This document shows, in pieces, positions 16,761-26,187 of a stretch of 39,345 nt of DNA. This DNA comes from Bacteroides caecigallinarum. GTDB lineage: Bacteria; Bacteroidota; Bacteroidia; Bacteroidales; Bacteroidaceae. The DNA is taken from assembly GCF_016901995.1 (NCBI RefSeq), contig NZ_JACJLE010000041.1, positions 1-39,345 on the forward strand. Direction: 5' to 3'. Numbering within the stretch: the first letter of the stretch is position 1; the number at the start of each line of letters is the position of its first letter. Below the pieces are notes generated by a model. It was not told where the DNA came from. It did no database searches and was given only the letters and a program-made list of their open reading frames with translations. Both the position numbers and the translations under genes were made by a program.

Positions 16761-17438
16761 TCAATCCTGAAGCAGGTCCGGACGAAGGCGTTTGGTACGT
16801 TCGAGCGACTGCTGGAATTCCCATTCGCGTATCTTCGCTTCATGACCTGAAAGAAGGATATCTGGTACTTTCCAACCTTTGTATTCGGCAGGACGGGTAT
16901 ATACGGGAGGAGCCAGAAGATTGTCCTGGAAAGAATCGGACAAAGCTGACTGCTCGTCAGAAATCACTCCCGGGATGATACGTACGATGGCGTCGGTGAT
17001 GACAGCAGCGGCAAGCTCGCCACCGGTGAGGACATAGTCGCCTATGCTTATTTCCTTGGTGATGAAATGTTCACGGATACGGTAGTCGATTCCCTTGAAA
17101 TGTCCGCAAAGAATCATGAGATTTTCCTTCAGGGAAAGAGTGTTGGCCATAGGCTGGTCGAACTTCTCGCCGTCGGGACTTGTAAAGATTATTTCATCGT
17201 AATGACGCTGTTCCTTAAGGGCTGTGATGCAACGGTCGATAGGCTCTATCTTCATCACCATACCGGCACAACCGCCGAAAGGATAATCGTCAACACGACG
17301 GTATTTGTCGAGAGTATAGTCGCGAAGATTGTGGATGTAAATCTCTGCAATACCTTTTTTCTGCGCACGGCTCATTATCGAGCAGTTGAAAAAGCCCTCA
17401 ATCATCTCAGGCAATACTGTTATAATGTCTATTCTCAT
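16761..17438 (-). CDS. trmD: tRNA (guanine-37-N1)-methyltransferase
   Basis: 225 residues. TrmD methylates G37 of tRNAs from S-adenosylmethionine and prevents frameshifting. The SPOUT trefoil-knot signatures are present: [17 protein letters not shown] at the N-terminus, [26 protein letters not shown], and [15 protein letters not shown], with [23 protein letters not shown] near the end. The usual bacterial operon partners (rpsP, rimM, rplS) are absent here, as is common in Bacteroidales. It is divergent from ligA. Confidence 0.96.
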   Translation of the reverse strand: MRIDIITVLPEMIEGFFNCSIMSRAQKKGIAEIYIHNLRDYTLDKYRRVDDYPFGGCAGMVMKIEPIDRCITALKEQRHYDEIIFTSPDGEKFDQPMANTLSLKENLMILCGHFKGIDYRIREHFITKEISIGDYVLTGGELAAAVITDAIVRIIPGVISDEQSALSDSFQDNLLAPPVYTRPAEYKGWKVPDILLSGHEAKIREWEFQQSLERTKRLRPDLLQD

Positions 17439-17531
17439 ATATAGTTTGGGAGTTTTTTGTTTTTAGTTGTTAGTAGTTGCAAAAATACACATTATCCTCC
17501 GTACTTATGGCGGCAGGATGAGTTTTTTTGC

Positions 17532-17539
17532 TAAATTTG
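17532..17539 (+). promoter_or_regulatory. -7 box for ligA
   Basis: TAAATTTG matches TAnnTTTG, 22 bases upstream of the ligA ATG at 17562. No convincing -33 box is seen. Confidence 0.45.
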
Positions 17540-17561
17540 CATTGCTAACATCGTAAATATT

Positions 17562-19676
17562 ATGACAAATCCTGAAATTGAAAGAATATATCAGCTGCGT
17601 GAAGAGCTTCACACACATAATTATAATTACTATGTACTGAATTCGCCTGTGATAAGCGACATCGAGTTTGACCATATGATGCGCGAACTGCAGGATCTGG
17701 AAGCCAAATATCCGGAAACATATGACGAGAACTCGCCTACAATGAGGGTGGGAAGCGATATCAACAAGGATTTTGTGCAGGTGGAACACAGGTATCCTAT
17801 GCTTTCGCTGGGTAACACATACTCCGAGGAGGAGGTTACGGACTTCTATGAGAGGGTGAGAAAATCGCTTAACGAGGACTTCGAAATTTGCTGCGAAATG
17901 AAATTCGACGGCACTTCGATATCACTTACTTACGAGAACGGCAAGCTGGTGCGTGCAGTGACACGTGGAGACGGAGTGAAAGGTGACGATGTGACAAACA
18001 ACGTGAAGACCATACGCACCATTCCTCTGGTTCTGAAAGGTGACAACTATCCGAAGGAATTCGAGATACGAGGTGAGATACTTATGCCGTGGGAGGTGTT
18101 CGAAAAGCTGAACAAGGAACGTGAGGCACGCGAGGAGCCTCTGTTTGCCAACCCGAGAAACGCGGCTTCGGGTACGCTGAAACTGCAAAACTCGTCTGTA
18201 GTGGCATCGAGAAAGCTTGACGCATATCTTTATTATCTTCTGGGTGACAACCTGCCATGTGACGGACATTACGAAAATCTGCAGGAAGCACGCAAATGGG
18301 GATTCAAGATTTCGGACACTACACGCAAGGTGAAGACTCTGCAGGAGGTGTTCGACTTCATAAAATACTGGGATACGGAAAGAAAGAACCTGCCTGTGGC
18401 TACCGACGGAATTGTACTGAAAGTGAACTCCATCAGACAGCAGAAGAACCTGGGATATACGGCGAAATCGCCTCGATGGGCAATAGCGTATAAGTTTCAG
18501 GCGGAAAAGGCTCTGACGAAGCTACAAAAGGTGACATACCAGGTGGGACGTACTGGAGCCATAACACCGGTGGCAAACCTTGATCCGGTACAGCTGTCGG
18601 GTACGATAGTGAAAAGAGCATCGCTGCACAATGCGGACATTATAGAGAGTCTGGATCTGCACGAGGGTGACATGGTTTATGTGGAAAAGGGAGGCGAAAT
18701 TATCCCGAAAATAACTGGCGTGGATATTGCTTCGAGAACTCCTGACAGCATGCCTGTGAAATTCATCACACACTGTCCGGAATGTGGAGAACCGCTGACC
18801 AGATTTGATGACGAAGCGGCACATTATTGCACGAACGAGGATTCATGTCCTCCGCAAATCAAGGGTAAGATAGAGCATTTCATAAGCCGTAAGGCCATGA
18901 ACATAGAAGGACTGGGACCTGAAACGGTTGACCTGTTCTATCAGGAAGGAATGATAGGCAATGCAGCCGACCTGTATAATCTGCGCGAGCAGGATATTGC
19001 ACGCCTGGAGCGATTCGGAGAGAAATCGGCACAGAACATCATGGCAGGTCTGGAAGCTTCGAGACAGGTAAGTTTCGAAAGGGTATTGTTTGCTCTGGGT
19101 ATAAGATTCGTGGGTGAGACAGTGGCGAAAAAGCTTGCACGCTCAATAAAAAATATTGACACTCTGATGTCGGCTACCAAGGAAGAACTTATGGCCATAG
19201 ACGAAATAGGAGAGAAAATTGCGGAGAGTATAATACATTTCTTCAGCAGCGAAAAGAACCGTGAACTGGTGGCCAGACTGAAAGCTGCGGGACTGAAAAT
19301 GGAAATGGAAGCCGAAGAAACAGCAGCTGTATCGAACATCCTTGAGGGGCAGTCGATAGTGATAAGCGGAGTATTTGCCGTTCATTCAAGGGACGAATAC
19401 AAGGACATCATAGAGAAGCACGGCGGAAAGAATGTGGGAAGTATCTCAAAGAAGACAAGTTTCATTCTGGCAGGTGAGAATATGGGGCCCAGCAAACTGG
19501 AAAAGGCACAGAAGCTGGGAATAAAGATTATGGACGAAAAAGAATTCCTGGAGCTGATAGAAAATGCTGAAAAGACTACTGTGAAGGAAGACAAGCCTGC
19601 AGAAGCTGTGGTTCCTGAAACGGTGGAAGAAAAGCCGAAAAAAGCAAAAGGGAACATACAGTTGGAATTGTTTTAG
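17562..19676 (+). CDS. ligA: NAD-dependent DNA ligase
   Basis: 704 residues. LigA seals nicks in duplex DNA using NAD+. Domain order is standard. The Ia domain has [15 protein letters not shown]. The adenylation domain has the nucleophile Lys114 in CEMKFDGTS and later GIVLKVN. Next come the OB fold ([14 protein letters not shown]), the four-Cys zinc finger (CPECGEPL...YCTNEDSC, about 406-427) and the helix-hairpin-helix repeats. A BRCT domain closes the protein ([13 protein letters not shown] onward, about 583-665). A Lys/Glu/Pro-rich tail extends past BRCT and ends IQLELF. All catalytic residues checked are present. Confidence 0.97.
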   Translation: MTNPEIERIYQLREELHTHNYNYYVLNSPVISDIEFDHMMRELQDLEAKYPETYDENSPTMRVGSDINKDFVQVEHRYPMLSLGNTYSEEEVTDFYERVRKSLNEDFEICCEMKFDGTSISLTYENGKLVRAVTRGDGVKGDDVTNNVKTIRTIPLVLKGDNYPKEFEIRGEILMPWEVFEKLNKEREAREEPLFANPRNAASGTLKLQNSSVVASRKLDAYLYYLLGDNLPCDGHYENLQEARKWGFKISDTTRKVKTLQEVFDFIKYWDTERKNLPVATDGIVLKVNSIRQQKNLGYTAKSPRWAIAYKFQAEKALTKLQKVTYQVGRTGAITPVANLDPVQLSGTIVKRASLHNADIIESLDLHEGDMVYVEKGGEIIPKITGVDIASRTPDSMPVKFITHCPECGEPLTRFDDEAAHYCTNEDSCPPQIKGKIEHFISRKAMNIEGLGPETVDLFYQEGMIGNAADLYNLREQDIARLERFGEKSAQNIMAGLEASRQVSFERVLFALGIRFVGETVAKKLARSIKNIDTLMSATKEELMAIDEIGEKIAESIIHFFSSEKNRELVARLKAAGLKMEMEAEETAAVSNILEGQSIVISGVFAVHSRDEYKDIIEKHGGKNVGSISKKTSFILAGENMGPSKLEKAQKLGIKIMDEKEFLELIENAEKTTVKEDKPAEAVVPETVEEKPKKAKGNIQLELF

Positions 19677-19740
19677 TTCAAAATTTTATCAACTTAACCA
19701 AAAAAAGTGATAGAAATATAGTTTTAAATGAAAATATTAG

Positions 19741-19748
19741 TACTTTTG
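19741..19748 (+). promoter_or_regulatory. -7 box for dapA
   Basis: TACTTTTG matches TAnnTTTG, 29 bases before the dapA ATG. No clear -33 element is seen in the AT-rich upstream sequence. Confidence 0.45.
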
Positions 19749-19777
19749 TAATTCACAAACGAGGAATTCATTAATTT

Positions 19778-20671
19778 ATGATACGAAAAAGATTGAAAGG
19801 AATGGGAGTGGCACTAATCACACCATTCAAAGAAGACGGAAGCGTTGATTACAATTCACTGCTCAGACTGGTGGAATATCAGGTACAGAACGGTATAGAT
19901 TTTCTCTGTGTACTGGGTACAACAGCAGAGACTCCTACATTGACTGCTGAAGAAAAAAGAAAGATTAAATCACTTGTAATAGAGAGAGTTAACGGACGTG
20001 TTCCTATACTTCTCGGTGTGGGCAGCAACTGTACCCAGACTGTAATCGACACTATCAAGAATGACGACATGACTGGTGTTGACGCATTGCTGATAGCTGT
20101 ACCATATTACAACAAACCTTCGCAGGAAGGTATATACCAGCACTATAAGGCCATTGCACAGTCAACTAAGCTTCCTATAGTACTTTACAACGTTCCTGGA
20201 CGTACGGGAGTAAACATGACAGCAGCCACAACATTAAGGCTTGCACATGATTTCGACAATATAGTAGCCATTAAAGAGGCGTCGGGCGATATCTCGCAGA
20301 TGGATGAAATAATCAAGAAGAAACCTGAAAACTTTGATGTAATCTCCGGAGACGACGGAATAACATTCCCGCTGATAACTCTGGGGGCCGTAGGTGTAAT
20401 CTCTGTAATAGGTAATGCGTTCCCAAGAGAATTCAGCCGCATGACAAGACTTGCATTGGCCGGTGACTACAGCAGCGCACTGACAATACATCATCAGTTT
20501 ACGGAACTCTTCAAACTTCTGTTTGTGGACGGAAATCCTGCAGGAGTGAAAGCTATGCTCAGCATGATGGGCATGATAGAAAACAAACTGAGACTTCCAT
20601 TGGTTCCTACAAGAATCACTACTTACGAGGAAATGCGTAAGGTGCTGGAAGGATTGAAAGTGAAATGCTAG
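19778..20671 (+). CDS. dapA: 4-hydroxy-tetrahydrodipicolinate synthase
   Basis: 297 residues. DapA condenses pyruvate with aspartate semialdehyde, the first step of lysine/diaminopimelate synthesis, in the cytoplasm. Key residues are visible: the Thr-Thr pair in LGTTAETPTL (48-49), Tyr110/111 in AVPYYNKPSQ, Tyr137 in LYNVPGRTG and Schiff-base Lys166 in IVAIKEASGD. GDD near 185 and the C-terminal helices complete a normal-length protein. A single-gene unit between its own -7 box and a long hairpin. Confidence 0.96.
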   Translation: MIRKRLKGMGVALITPFKEDGSVDYNSLLRLVEYQVQNGIDFLCVLGTTAETPTLTAEEKRKIKSLVIERVNGRVPILLGVGSNCTQTVIDTIKNDDMTGVDALLIAVPYYNKPSQEGIYQHYKAIAQSTKLPIVLYNVPGRTGVNMTAATTLRLAHDFDNIVAIKEASGDISQMDEIIKKKPENFDVISGDDGITFPLITLGAVGVISVIGNAFPREFSRMTRLALAGDYSSALTIHHQFTELFKLLFVDGNPAGVKAMLSMMGMIENKLRLPLVPTRITTYEEMRKVLEGLKVKC

Positions 20672-20694
20672 AACAACAGATAAATTAAGTTATA

Positions 20695-20746
20695 ACGAAA
20701 AATGCTTTATCGTATCTTCATAACCGAACGATAAAGCATTTTTCGT
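20695..20746. terminator. long hairpin terminator after dapA
   Basis: An 18-base arm ACGAAAAATGCTTTATCG (20695-20712) pairs perfectly with 20729-20746 around a 16-base loop. The A-run and T-run form the base of the stem, so it can act in both directions. Confidence 0.8.
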
Positions 20747-21116
20747 TTTCTATAAATTCAAAATTTGCGGATTGGTTATCATTTTCTCCAGAAAATCGAA
20801 TTCTCAGCGATTTGAAGTCAAAACAAATAAATTAAGACGTTGCTTGCAAAATAAAGGGAAAAGGGAATACCCTTTATAATTTCAGAATTTCTAATTAAAC
20901 ATAATACAGATTATATAAAAATCGGAGAAGGAAAAACAAAACCTTAAAGATAGTGATTTCTGATGATGTTTGCAATAAAAGCGATGAATGAATTTTGGGT
21001 GTAGAAACATACGTGAAAAAAGAAAAACCATTCCTTGAGTTTGTGGGCTCAAGGAATGGTTTACATTTCAAACAAACAATAAACAAGAAAAGTCCGGAAT
21101 TACCGGACTTTTTCAT
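20747..21116. other. gene-free stretch between dapA and mgtC with two further hairpins
   Basis: About 370 AT-rich bases without a convincing gene. AAACCATTCCTTGAG (21025-21039) pairs perfectly with 21048-21062; read on the minus strand it is followed by a T-rich run, so it looks like a minus-strand terminator. AAAAGTCCGG (21088-21097) pairs with CCGGACTTTT (21103-21112), directly after the mgtC stop. A 13-codon plus-strand frame ending near 20998-21003 (reading MMFAIKAMNEFWV) precedes the first hairpin; there is no evidence that it is translated. Confidence 0.6.
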
Positions 21117-21791
21117 TTATATAATCCTATGAACTGTAATTTCAGGAAAATCATGGAGCAGCATCAGCAATACGCCTTCCTCATTCATGTTTTTGGCTTT
21201 TACGACCATAGTAACATAATGTATGGGGGTACCACTACCGTCTGTCCGGTCTTCCATCTCATACGAACTGATAATGAAATTACGGGAGCTGAACAATGCG
21301 GAAATCTTTTTCAGAGAATCCTGATTGTGTGTAGAGAATTCCACAATCATGCTCCTCAGGCTTATACCTTTGAAGAAATAATTCAGAACTTCCACACCAA
21401 TAAGGAAAAGTACAGTGGCGGTTATTCCTATAGTGTACATACCGGCACCGATGGCAAGCCCGATTCCAGATGTAGCCCATATTCCTGCGGCAGTAGTCAG
21501 ACCACGTACAATCTGCTTCTGTAGCAGTATTATAGTACCTGCACCTATAAAACCTATTCCACTCACTACCTGAGCAGCAAGACGGCTCGGGTCGAGTCTC
21601 ACAAGATTAGCCTCAAGCACATCAGAAAAACCATATTGAGAGACAATCATCAGCAGCGCACTTCCCAAGGCTACAAGAAAATGAGTTCTATATCCAGCCT
21701 CCTTTGAACGGTATTCCCTTTCCAGACCTATTATAACTCCCATAAGGCTGGCAACAACCAACCTTATAATAAATTCTGTGTACATTTCCAT
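21117..21791 (-). CDS. MgtC/SapB family inner-membrane protein
   Basis: 224 residues. Family stretches in the membrane part are GVIIGLEREYRSKEAGYRTHFLVALGSALLM, then AAQVVSGIGFIGAGTI and LTTAAGIWATSGIGLAIG, giving about five transmembrane helices in residues 1-140. The soluble C-terminal part (about 145-224) resembles the ACT-like domain of MgtC proteins. MgtC affects magnesium limitation and intracellular survival in pathogens, but most members are housekeeping proteins of unclear activity. It is alone on the minus strand with tandem hairpins downstream; no Mg-sensing leader is recognised. Confidence 0.92.
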   Translation of the reverse strand: MEMYTEFIIRLVVASLMGVIIGLEREYRSKEAGYRTHFLVALGSALLMIVSQYGFSDVLEANLVRLDPSRLAAQVVSGIGFIGAGTIILLQKQIVRGLTTAAGIWATSGIGLAIGAGMYTIGITATVLFLIGVEVLNYFFKGISLRSMIVEFSTHNQDSLKKISALFSSRNFIISSYEMEDRTDGSGTPIHYVTMVVKAKNMNEEGVLLMLLHDFPEITVHRII

Positions 21792-21861
21792 AATCCAAAA
21801 TGCTTATACACAAATATAAACATTGTTTATGAAAAAAACAAGGAACAGGTCAGTCAACTCT

Positions 21862-23853
21862 TCATTTCACCCTATCCATTCTGACTATCAGTTCATCTCC
21901 AAGCTCGCTCTTTATCTTTATATGCTCCAATACAGCTTTTACGAAAGGATTGCTTTCAAAATCGCCTCTCACCTGTTCGAAATCAAGCCTTTGTTCCTCT
22001 CTGGTTCCGTCGGCACCGAAGCCTGTCATGGCTGAAAGAGAGAACTCCTTCTTGGCATCTTCATAGACCATTCTGTCAAGACCTATTACTGCCTCTTTCC
22101 ACTTTTCTACGATGCTTATAATATCTTCTTTTGTTATTTTATCGGCATCCAGACCAAAGAATTCAAGCATCTTGCCATATGCCCAAGTCCACTCGTATGT
22201 ATAGTAGTTATTATGCATCTCTGTAAGGCGGGCATCAATCTTTTCTACAGAATCAAGCACTCCGTTTTCGATATCAGCCATCAGACGGTCTATTTCGCTA
22301 CGAGGGGCGATAAGTCCGGAAACGTCAACCCATTCTCCTGTACCTATGGCAGTGTCCGGCTTGAGTCTTTCGCGGATTTCCTCGTCGGTCTTGAATTCGG
22401 TTATCTCTAGACGTTTTATCACTGAGTTTCCGAGGAACTTGGTTATACCTGTCTCATAGAACTTTATACCTTTATTAAGAGATGAATTTTTGATCTTGGC
22501 ACTCTGATATGAATATGTCTCTGATGTCTCTCCCGATACCCTTGCAAGGTCTTTCAGAATCTCACGTCCCTTGAACATCTTCTGTATGGTATATGGACTA
22601 AGAAGGTTATAGTTCACCTTATCCATGCGGCAAGGATCTTTTCGATTATCACGCTTAGGCCATTTCTGGGCATCGCGGATAGTACCCACACTGCGGAGGT
22701 TTACACCAGGCATGAGGTACGTGGTATTCTTCTCTTCTATAAGATATGAGAAAGGCAGGTTGGTAGTGTCAGGATGAGCCACGTGACGTCCCATAACGAG
22801 AGAGAAGGCTCCGATACGTGCAGGCCATAGGATATATGAGTCGGAAGCAGTCTTGGCGCCTCTCTCCATAATGCCCTGGTGGATAGGTCCCAACTTATAC
22901 ATGTGGTTGCTCTGGTTTGAACCGGAACCGGCATTCATGAACGAGAACATTCCGGCTATAAGAAGTGTTGACTTATGATGGGTAACAGTAAAAGGACCAG
23001 CAAAGATGGCACAAGCCTCGCCGTTTTCTTCCTGACAGTTGCAGAAGAACAGAGAATCAGACGCAGAATAGTTATGTCCCATATGGCATGACTGACCTAC
23101 AAAACATCTTGTCAGCATGGTACCGTCTTCAATATGCGAACCGCTGGAAATGATGAAATCATCACAGATTACGCCGAAACCGATATGGATAGGAGCACTC
23201 TCGTTACTGTTAAGGCTACCGTTCTTCAATCTTCCCGCACTCTCTATCTTGCAGAAACTTCCGATACGCACATTCTTGATATATCCGGTATCTACAATCA
23301 TCGCGTCATTGCCCACATAGCCGTATTCCGAAGCTATCTCGTCAGCATATTTCATGACCAGTGACTTCATCTTTGCAGCCAGGTCAGGACGATGTCTGTA
23401 CATGGCCGCTATATAAGCCTCGTGAGCTGATAATTTGTCATGGATTATAACCTCACGACCACCGGTTTCACTCAGCACGGATACTTCGGTACCGTTTCCG
23501 AAAGTGGAACGCTTGTCCACAATCATGCAATCAACATTCTCGATGAAAACTCTGTCCGAAATGACATAATTCGCGATATAGTTCTTTACATTCTCTATAC
23601 AACAGCCGTTGCCTATGGTTACATTATGCAGAGTAGCATTTCTTATTCCAGATGACTTCTTTACTCCACCGGCAAGGGTAAACTCGCCGTTCAACTCCCC
23701 TATCCTTATCTTGCCGGACATCCTTACATGCCAGACTTTTGAAGCGTCAAAGCCTTCGGCTACAGTTACATCCGACCAGTTCTCAGCACAACACCCTTGT
23801 GCAATGAGTGTATCAATCTCAGCCTCCGTGAGATTTCTAAAAGTATGTTCCAT
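21862..23853 (-). CDS. DUF4954 family protein, left-handed beta-helix
   Basis: 663 residues from MEHTFRNLTEAEI; an in-frame ATG three codons earlier (23862) is possible. It resembles the Bacteroidota family DUF4954. The region of about residues 45-400 carries hexapeptide-like repeats (IRIGEL, VTIGNG, VISDRVFIEN, IKNVRIGSFCKIESAG, GSHIEDGTML), indicating a left-handed beta-helix as in nucleotidyl/acyl transferases. GHNYSASDSLFFCNCQEENGEACAIFAGPFTVTHHKSTLL looks like a conserved His/Cys-rich active-site or sugar-binding face. The C-terminal third is helical. The reaction is unknown; a sugar-nucleotide-like substrate is an inference from the fold. A -7 TATCTTTG lies upstream on the minus strand (23891-23898). 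Confidence 0.85.
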   Translation of the reverse strand: MEHTFRNLTEAEIDTLIAQGCCAENWSDVTVAEGFDASKVWHVRMSGKIRIGELNGEFTLAGGVKKSSGIRNATLHNVTIGNGCCIENVKNYIANYVISDRVFIENVDCMIVDKRSTFGNGTEVSVLSETGGREVIIHDKLSAHEAYIAAMYRHRPDLAAKMKSLVMKYADEIASEYGYVGNDAMIVDTGYIKNVRIGSFCKIESAGRLKNGSLNSNESAPIHIGFGVICDDFIISSGSHIEDGTMLTRCFVGQSCHMGHNYSASDSLFFCNCQEENGEACAIFAGPFTVTHHKSTLLIAGMFSFMNAGSGSNQSNHMYKLGPIHQGIMERGAKTASDSYILWPARIGAFSLVMGRHVAHPDTTNLPFSYLIEEKNTTYLMPGVNLRSVGTIRDAQKWPKRDNRKDPCRMDKVNYNLLSPYTIQKMFKGREILKDLARVSGETSETYSYQSAKIKNSSLNKGIKFYETGITKFLGNSVIKRLEITEFKTDEEIRERLKPDTAIGTGEWVDVSGLIAPRSEIDRLMADIENGVLDSVEKIDARLTEMHNNYYTYEWTWAYGKMLEFFGLDADKITKEDIISIVEKWKEAVIGLDRMVYEDAKKEFSLSAMTGFGADGTREEQRLDFEQVRGDFESNPFVKAVLEHIKIKSELGDELIVRMDRVK

Positions 23854-23890
23854 AATAATCATTTCACTTGTTTTTTTATCATTCTAACGA

Positions 23891-23898
23891 CAAAGATA
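23891..23898 (-). promoter_or_regulatory. -7 box for the DUF4954 gene
   Basis: The minus strand reads TATCTTTG, an exact TAnnTTTG match, 38 bases before the ATG at 23853. Confidence 0.5.
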
Positions 23899-23971
23899 GT
23901 AACATTTTGATATATATCTTGCTTTTATCATAAATTTCATCTATCTTAGAAGAGATAAAATCCGTTACCAG

Positions 23972-25144
23972 ATGAAAACTACAACCACATTACTCTTTGC
24001 TCTCATAATGCTACTGACAGGTTGCAACAATGCAGGGAAAAGACAAACAGAATCCTGCCATGCAGATTCCGTCACACTGCAAGCGGATACCGTTATGCCG
24101 CAGAAAGAAACTGCAGCGGACACTGTCCTTGCCGATACCATGAGACATGACAGTGCGGAAGTTTTCATACCCGTCATCGTGCCTTACTGCAACAGCATAC
24201 CCACAGGAAAGGAAATCAGCCCTGCCCTTTTAAGTTTGCGCACAGAATTCGACTACTACCCTCTCCCGACAAATGAAATAACAGTGTTCATAACCAACAA
24301 ATCAGGCAGGGAGTACACCTGCGGAGACGAGTACAGCATAGCCTATTATAACGAGAAAGACAAAACATGGGAGCCACTACCTGTAAATCCTATAAGTGAG
24401 GATATGCTCTGGATAATATCGCCGCACCATAACGTCAGAATGCAGACCATACACATCTATACCGACATCACTCCCAACCGTCCCGGAAAATATCGCATAT
24501 ACAAGCCGTTCAACGACGATACGGAAGTCGCATTTGCGGAGTTTGAAATGGTTGACAACAAGGGTGTCCGCAAGCTGATGGACAGTATGTGGAAGAAAGT
24601 TACGAGCCTTCCACGCACAGATACCATACGTGAAAACATCTCAACCGCATGTCAGCTCCACGACGGCGATACGATATCGGTTGGTCTGGTAAACAACGCC
24701 ATGCCGTATCAGGAAATGTTCAGAAAAAGAATACTGAACTACTCCGCCCTTGATTTCGGAAAGATAACCCCAACCGAACCTCTCCCTTTCACTACTACAT
24801 CGGACACTATGGACATCAGCATGAGAACGGAAAAGCCTGTTTACCCTGTTGGCACAGAAGAAATTCCGGTAAAAATATCCAACAACAACGACCGGATGCT
24901 GTTTTTCGGCCTTGACTATGGAATTGCCCGAAAGGAAGGGGACGAATGGCTTGTCCTGAATACTTCCACCGTGTGGAATTCCGTTGGTATCCTTATAGAA
25001 AAAGGTCGTAAATACAATTTCAAAGCTCATATGTACAACTTGGTTAACGATAACAAGCCAGGGACATATAAGGTCTATAAGAGAATAGGTTTTGACGGCA
25101 GCAGGAAGGAATGGTATATGTCGGCAGAATTCAAGTTAGAATAA
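23972..25144 (+). CDS. lipoprotein with two Ig-like domains
   Basis: 390 residues. The N-terminus MKTTTTLLFALIMLLTGC is a lipoprotein signal with lipobox LTGC (Cys18). A Thr/Asp-rich linker follows, with the repeated element ADTV. Two similar beta-sandwich modules can be traced: about 75-195 (LRTEFDYYPLPTNEITVFITNKSGREYTCGDEYSIAYYNEKDKTWEPL, ending GKYRIYKPF...FAEFEM) and about 275-390 (MRTEKPVYPVGTEEIPVKISNNNDRMLFFGLDYGIARKEGDEWLVL, ending GTYKVYKRI...SAEFKLE). This resembles a bacterial Ig-like domain found in exported proteins. Binding partner unknown. It is followed 17 bases later by a smaller relative. Confidence 0.8.
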   Translation: MKTTTTLLFALIMLLTGCNNAGKRQTESCHADSVTLQADTVMPQKETAADTVLADTMRHDSAEVFIPVIVPYCNSIPTGKEISPALLSLRTEFDYYPLPTNEITVFITNKSGREYTCGDEYSIAYYNEKDKTWEPLPVNPISEDMLWIISPHHNVRMQTIHIYTDITPNRPGKYRIYKPFNDDTEVAFAEFEMVDNKGVRKLMDSMWKKVTSLPRTDTIRENISTACQLHDGDTISVGLVNNAMPYQEMFRKRILNYSALDFGKITPTEPLPFTTTSDTMDISMRTEKPVYPVGTEEIPVKISNNNDRMLFFGLDYGIARKEGDEWLVLNTSTVWNSVGILIEKGRKYNFKAHMYNLVNDNKPGTYKVYKRIGFDGSRKEWYMSAEFKLE

Positions 25145-25161
25145 TCAAATAATATTTTTAT

Positions 25162-25656
25162 ATGAAAAACTGTAATTTATTTTTTCTGTTCATAATAACT
25201 TTGATTACCTTTTTATCCATTGGATGTAAAGATAATAAATACCAGGAAGCAACTGAATATCAGGGCACAACGGGCGACGCTACAGTCCTGACAAGCGACA
25301 GCATAGGACAGGAAGTAAGAATGGAAACAATTCAAGGGAATTATTATTCATCGACTAAAGAGGTCTATGCCATAGTCTTTAACCCTCAAAAGCGGCAACT
25401 AAGTTACGGACGCGACTGGAAGCTGGAGTATATGAAAGACAGCGTATGGATTAAAGCCAGAAATAAAAAAACTGTATTTAGATTCGACGATGAGTTTCTA
25501 CCAATCAATATCCCTGAATATATGGTATTCAGCTTTCCAATACATATTTATGAGATTACGTCAGGTAGATATAGAATAAAAAAGACTTTCTATGATAATT
25601 ATGGTAACGGTAATTATAAGGAGATAGAACTGTGTTCTGAATTTTATGTGAAATAA
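25162..25656 (+). CDS. small lipoprotein with one Ig-like domain, relative of the upstream gene
   Basis: 164 residues. The signal MKNCNLFFLFIITLITFLSIGC has lipobox SIGC (Cys22). The mature part is a single domain matching the modules of the preceding protein: IQGNYYSSTKEVYAIVFNPQKRQLSYGRDWKLEYMKDSVWIKA, then ITSGRYRIKKTF and a final ELCSEFYVK strand. It is probably co-transcribed with the upstream lipoprotein and arose by domain or gene duplication. Codon use is more AT-rich than its partner. No enzyme motif is seen. Confidence 0.75.
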   Translation: MKNCNLFFLFIITLITFLSIGCKDNKYQEATEYQGTTGDATVLTSDSIGQEVRMETIQGNYYSSTKEVYAIVFNPQKRQLSYGRDWKLEYMKDSVWIKARNKKTVFRFDDEFLPINIPEYMVFSFPIHIYEITSGRYRIKKTFYDNYGNGNYKEIELCSEFYVK

Positions 25657-25669
25657 TACAACAGAAAAA

Positions 25670-25709
25670 GTGTTACGACACAAAAAGTAATACATCTGCA
25701 TCGTAACAC
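25670..25709. terminator. hairpin between the lipoprotein pair and arsC
   Basis: GTGTTACGA (25670-25678) pairs perfectly with TCGTAACAC (25701-25709) and is followed by CATTTTATCTTTT. It sits between convergent genes. Confidence 0.6.
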
Positions 25710-25723
25710 CATTTTATCTTTTA

Positions 25724-26179
25724 TCAGCACTTACCTCCGCAAGAACATTTTGGAAGTTCCTGTTTCTTTATCTCTGTAATATAGAAACGGGCGAAACCGT
25801 TCTTTATCTCATCGCGTACTCTGCGGAATTCTGAGTTGATGAACTCCTCAGTGCCTGTGGCATGCGACGGATCATCGAAACCTATATGAAGGCGTTTTCC
25901 TACCTTTCCTGTAAATGCCGGACAACTCTCGTTTGCTCCTCCGCATACGGTTATCACATAGTCCCATTCACTGTCAAGATATGTATTTACATGGGTAGGA
26001 ACATGATTACTTATGTCTATTCCTACTTCCTTCATCACCTCTACCGCCTTCGGATTAACCTGAGCGGCTGGTTCTGTTCCTCCTGAATAGACCTCCAAAG
26101 AATCATCGAACGACTGGAGGAAACCGTGAGCCATCTGGCTACGGCAGCTGTTTCCTGTACAAAGTATAAGTATTCTCAT
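25724..26179 (-). CDS. arsC: arsenate reductase, LMW-phosphatase/thioredoxin type
   Basis: 151 residues. It reduces arsenate to arsenite for export. The fold is that of low-molecular-weight tyrosine phosphatases: CTGNSCRS P-loop with nucleophile Cys7 (CX5R) and the general acid in DDPSHATG. Two further cysteines, Cys79 and Cys86 (ITVCGGANESCP), have the seven-residue spacing of the thioredoxin-coupled ArsC of plasmid pI258, supporting true arsenate reduction rather than a phosphatase role. The C-terminal CSCGGKC tail is extra and could bind metal or metalloid. It is the last gene of the ars operon, eight bases after the permease gene. Confidence 0.93.
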   Translation of the reverse strand: MRILILCTGNSCRSQMAHGFLQSFDDSLEVYSGGTEPAAQVNPKAVEVMKEVGIDISNHVPTHVNTYLDSEWDYVITVCGGANESCPAFTGKVGKRLHIGFDDPSHATGTEEFINSEFRRVRDEIKNGFARFYITEIKKQELPKCSCGGKC

Positions 26180-26187
26180 ATTATATT

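Noticed and set aside
13667..20813. Shared 15-mer AATTCTCAGCGATTT near 13667 and 20799
   Set aside because: Flanks do not match and a shared 15-mer in AT-rich intergenic DNA of this size is not surprising.
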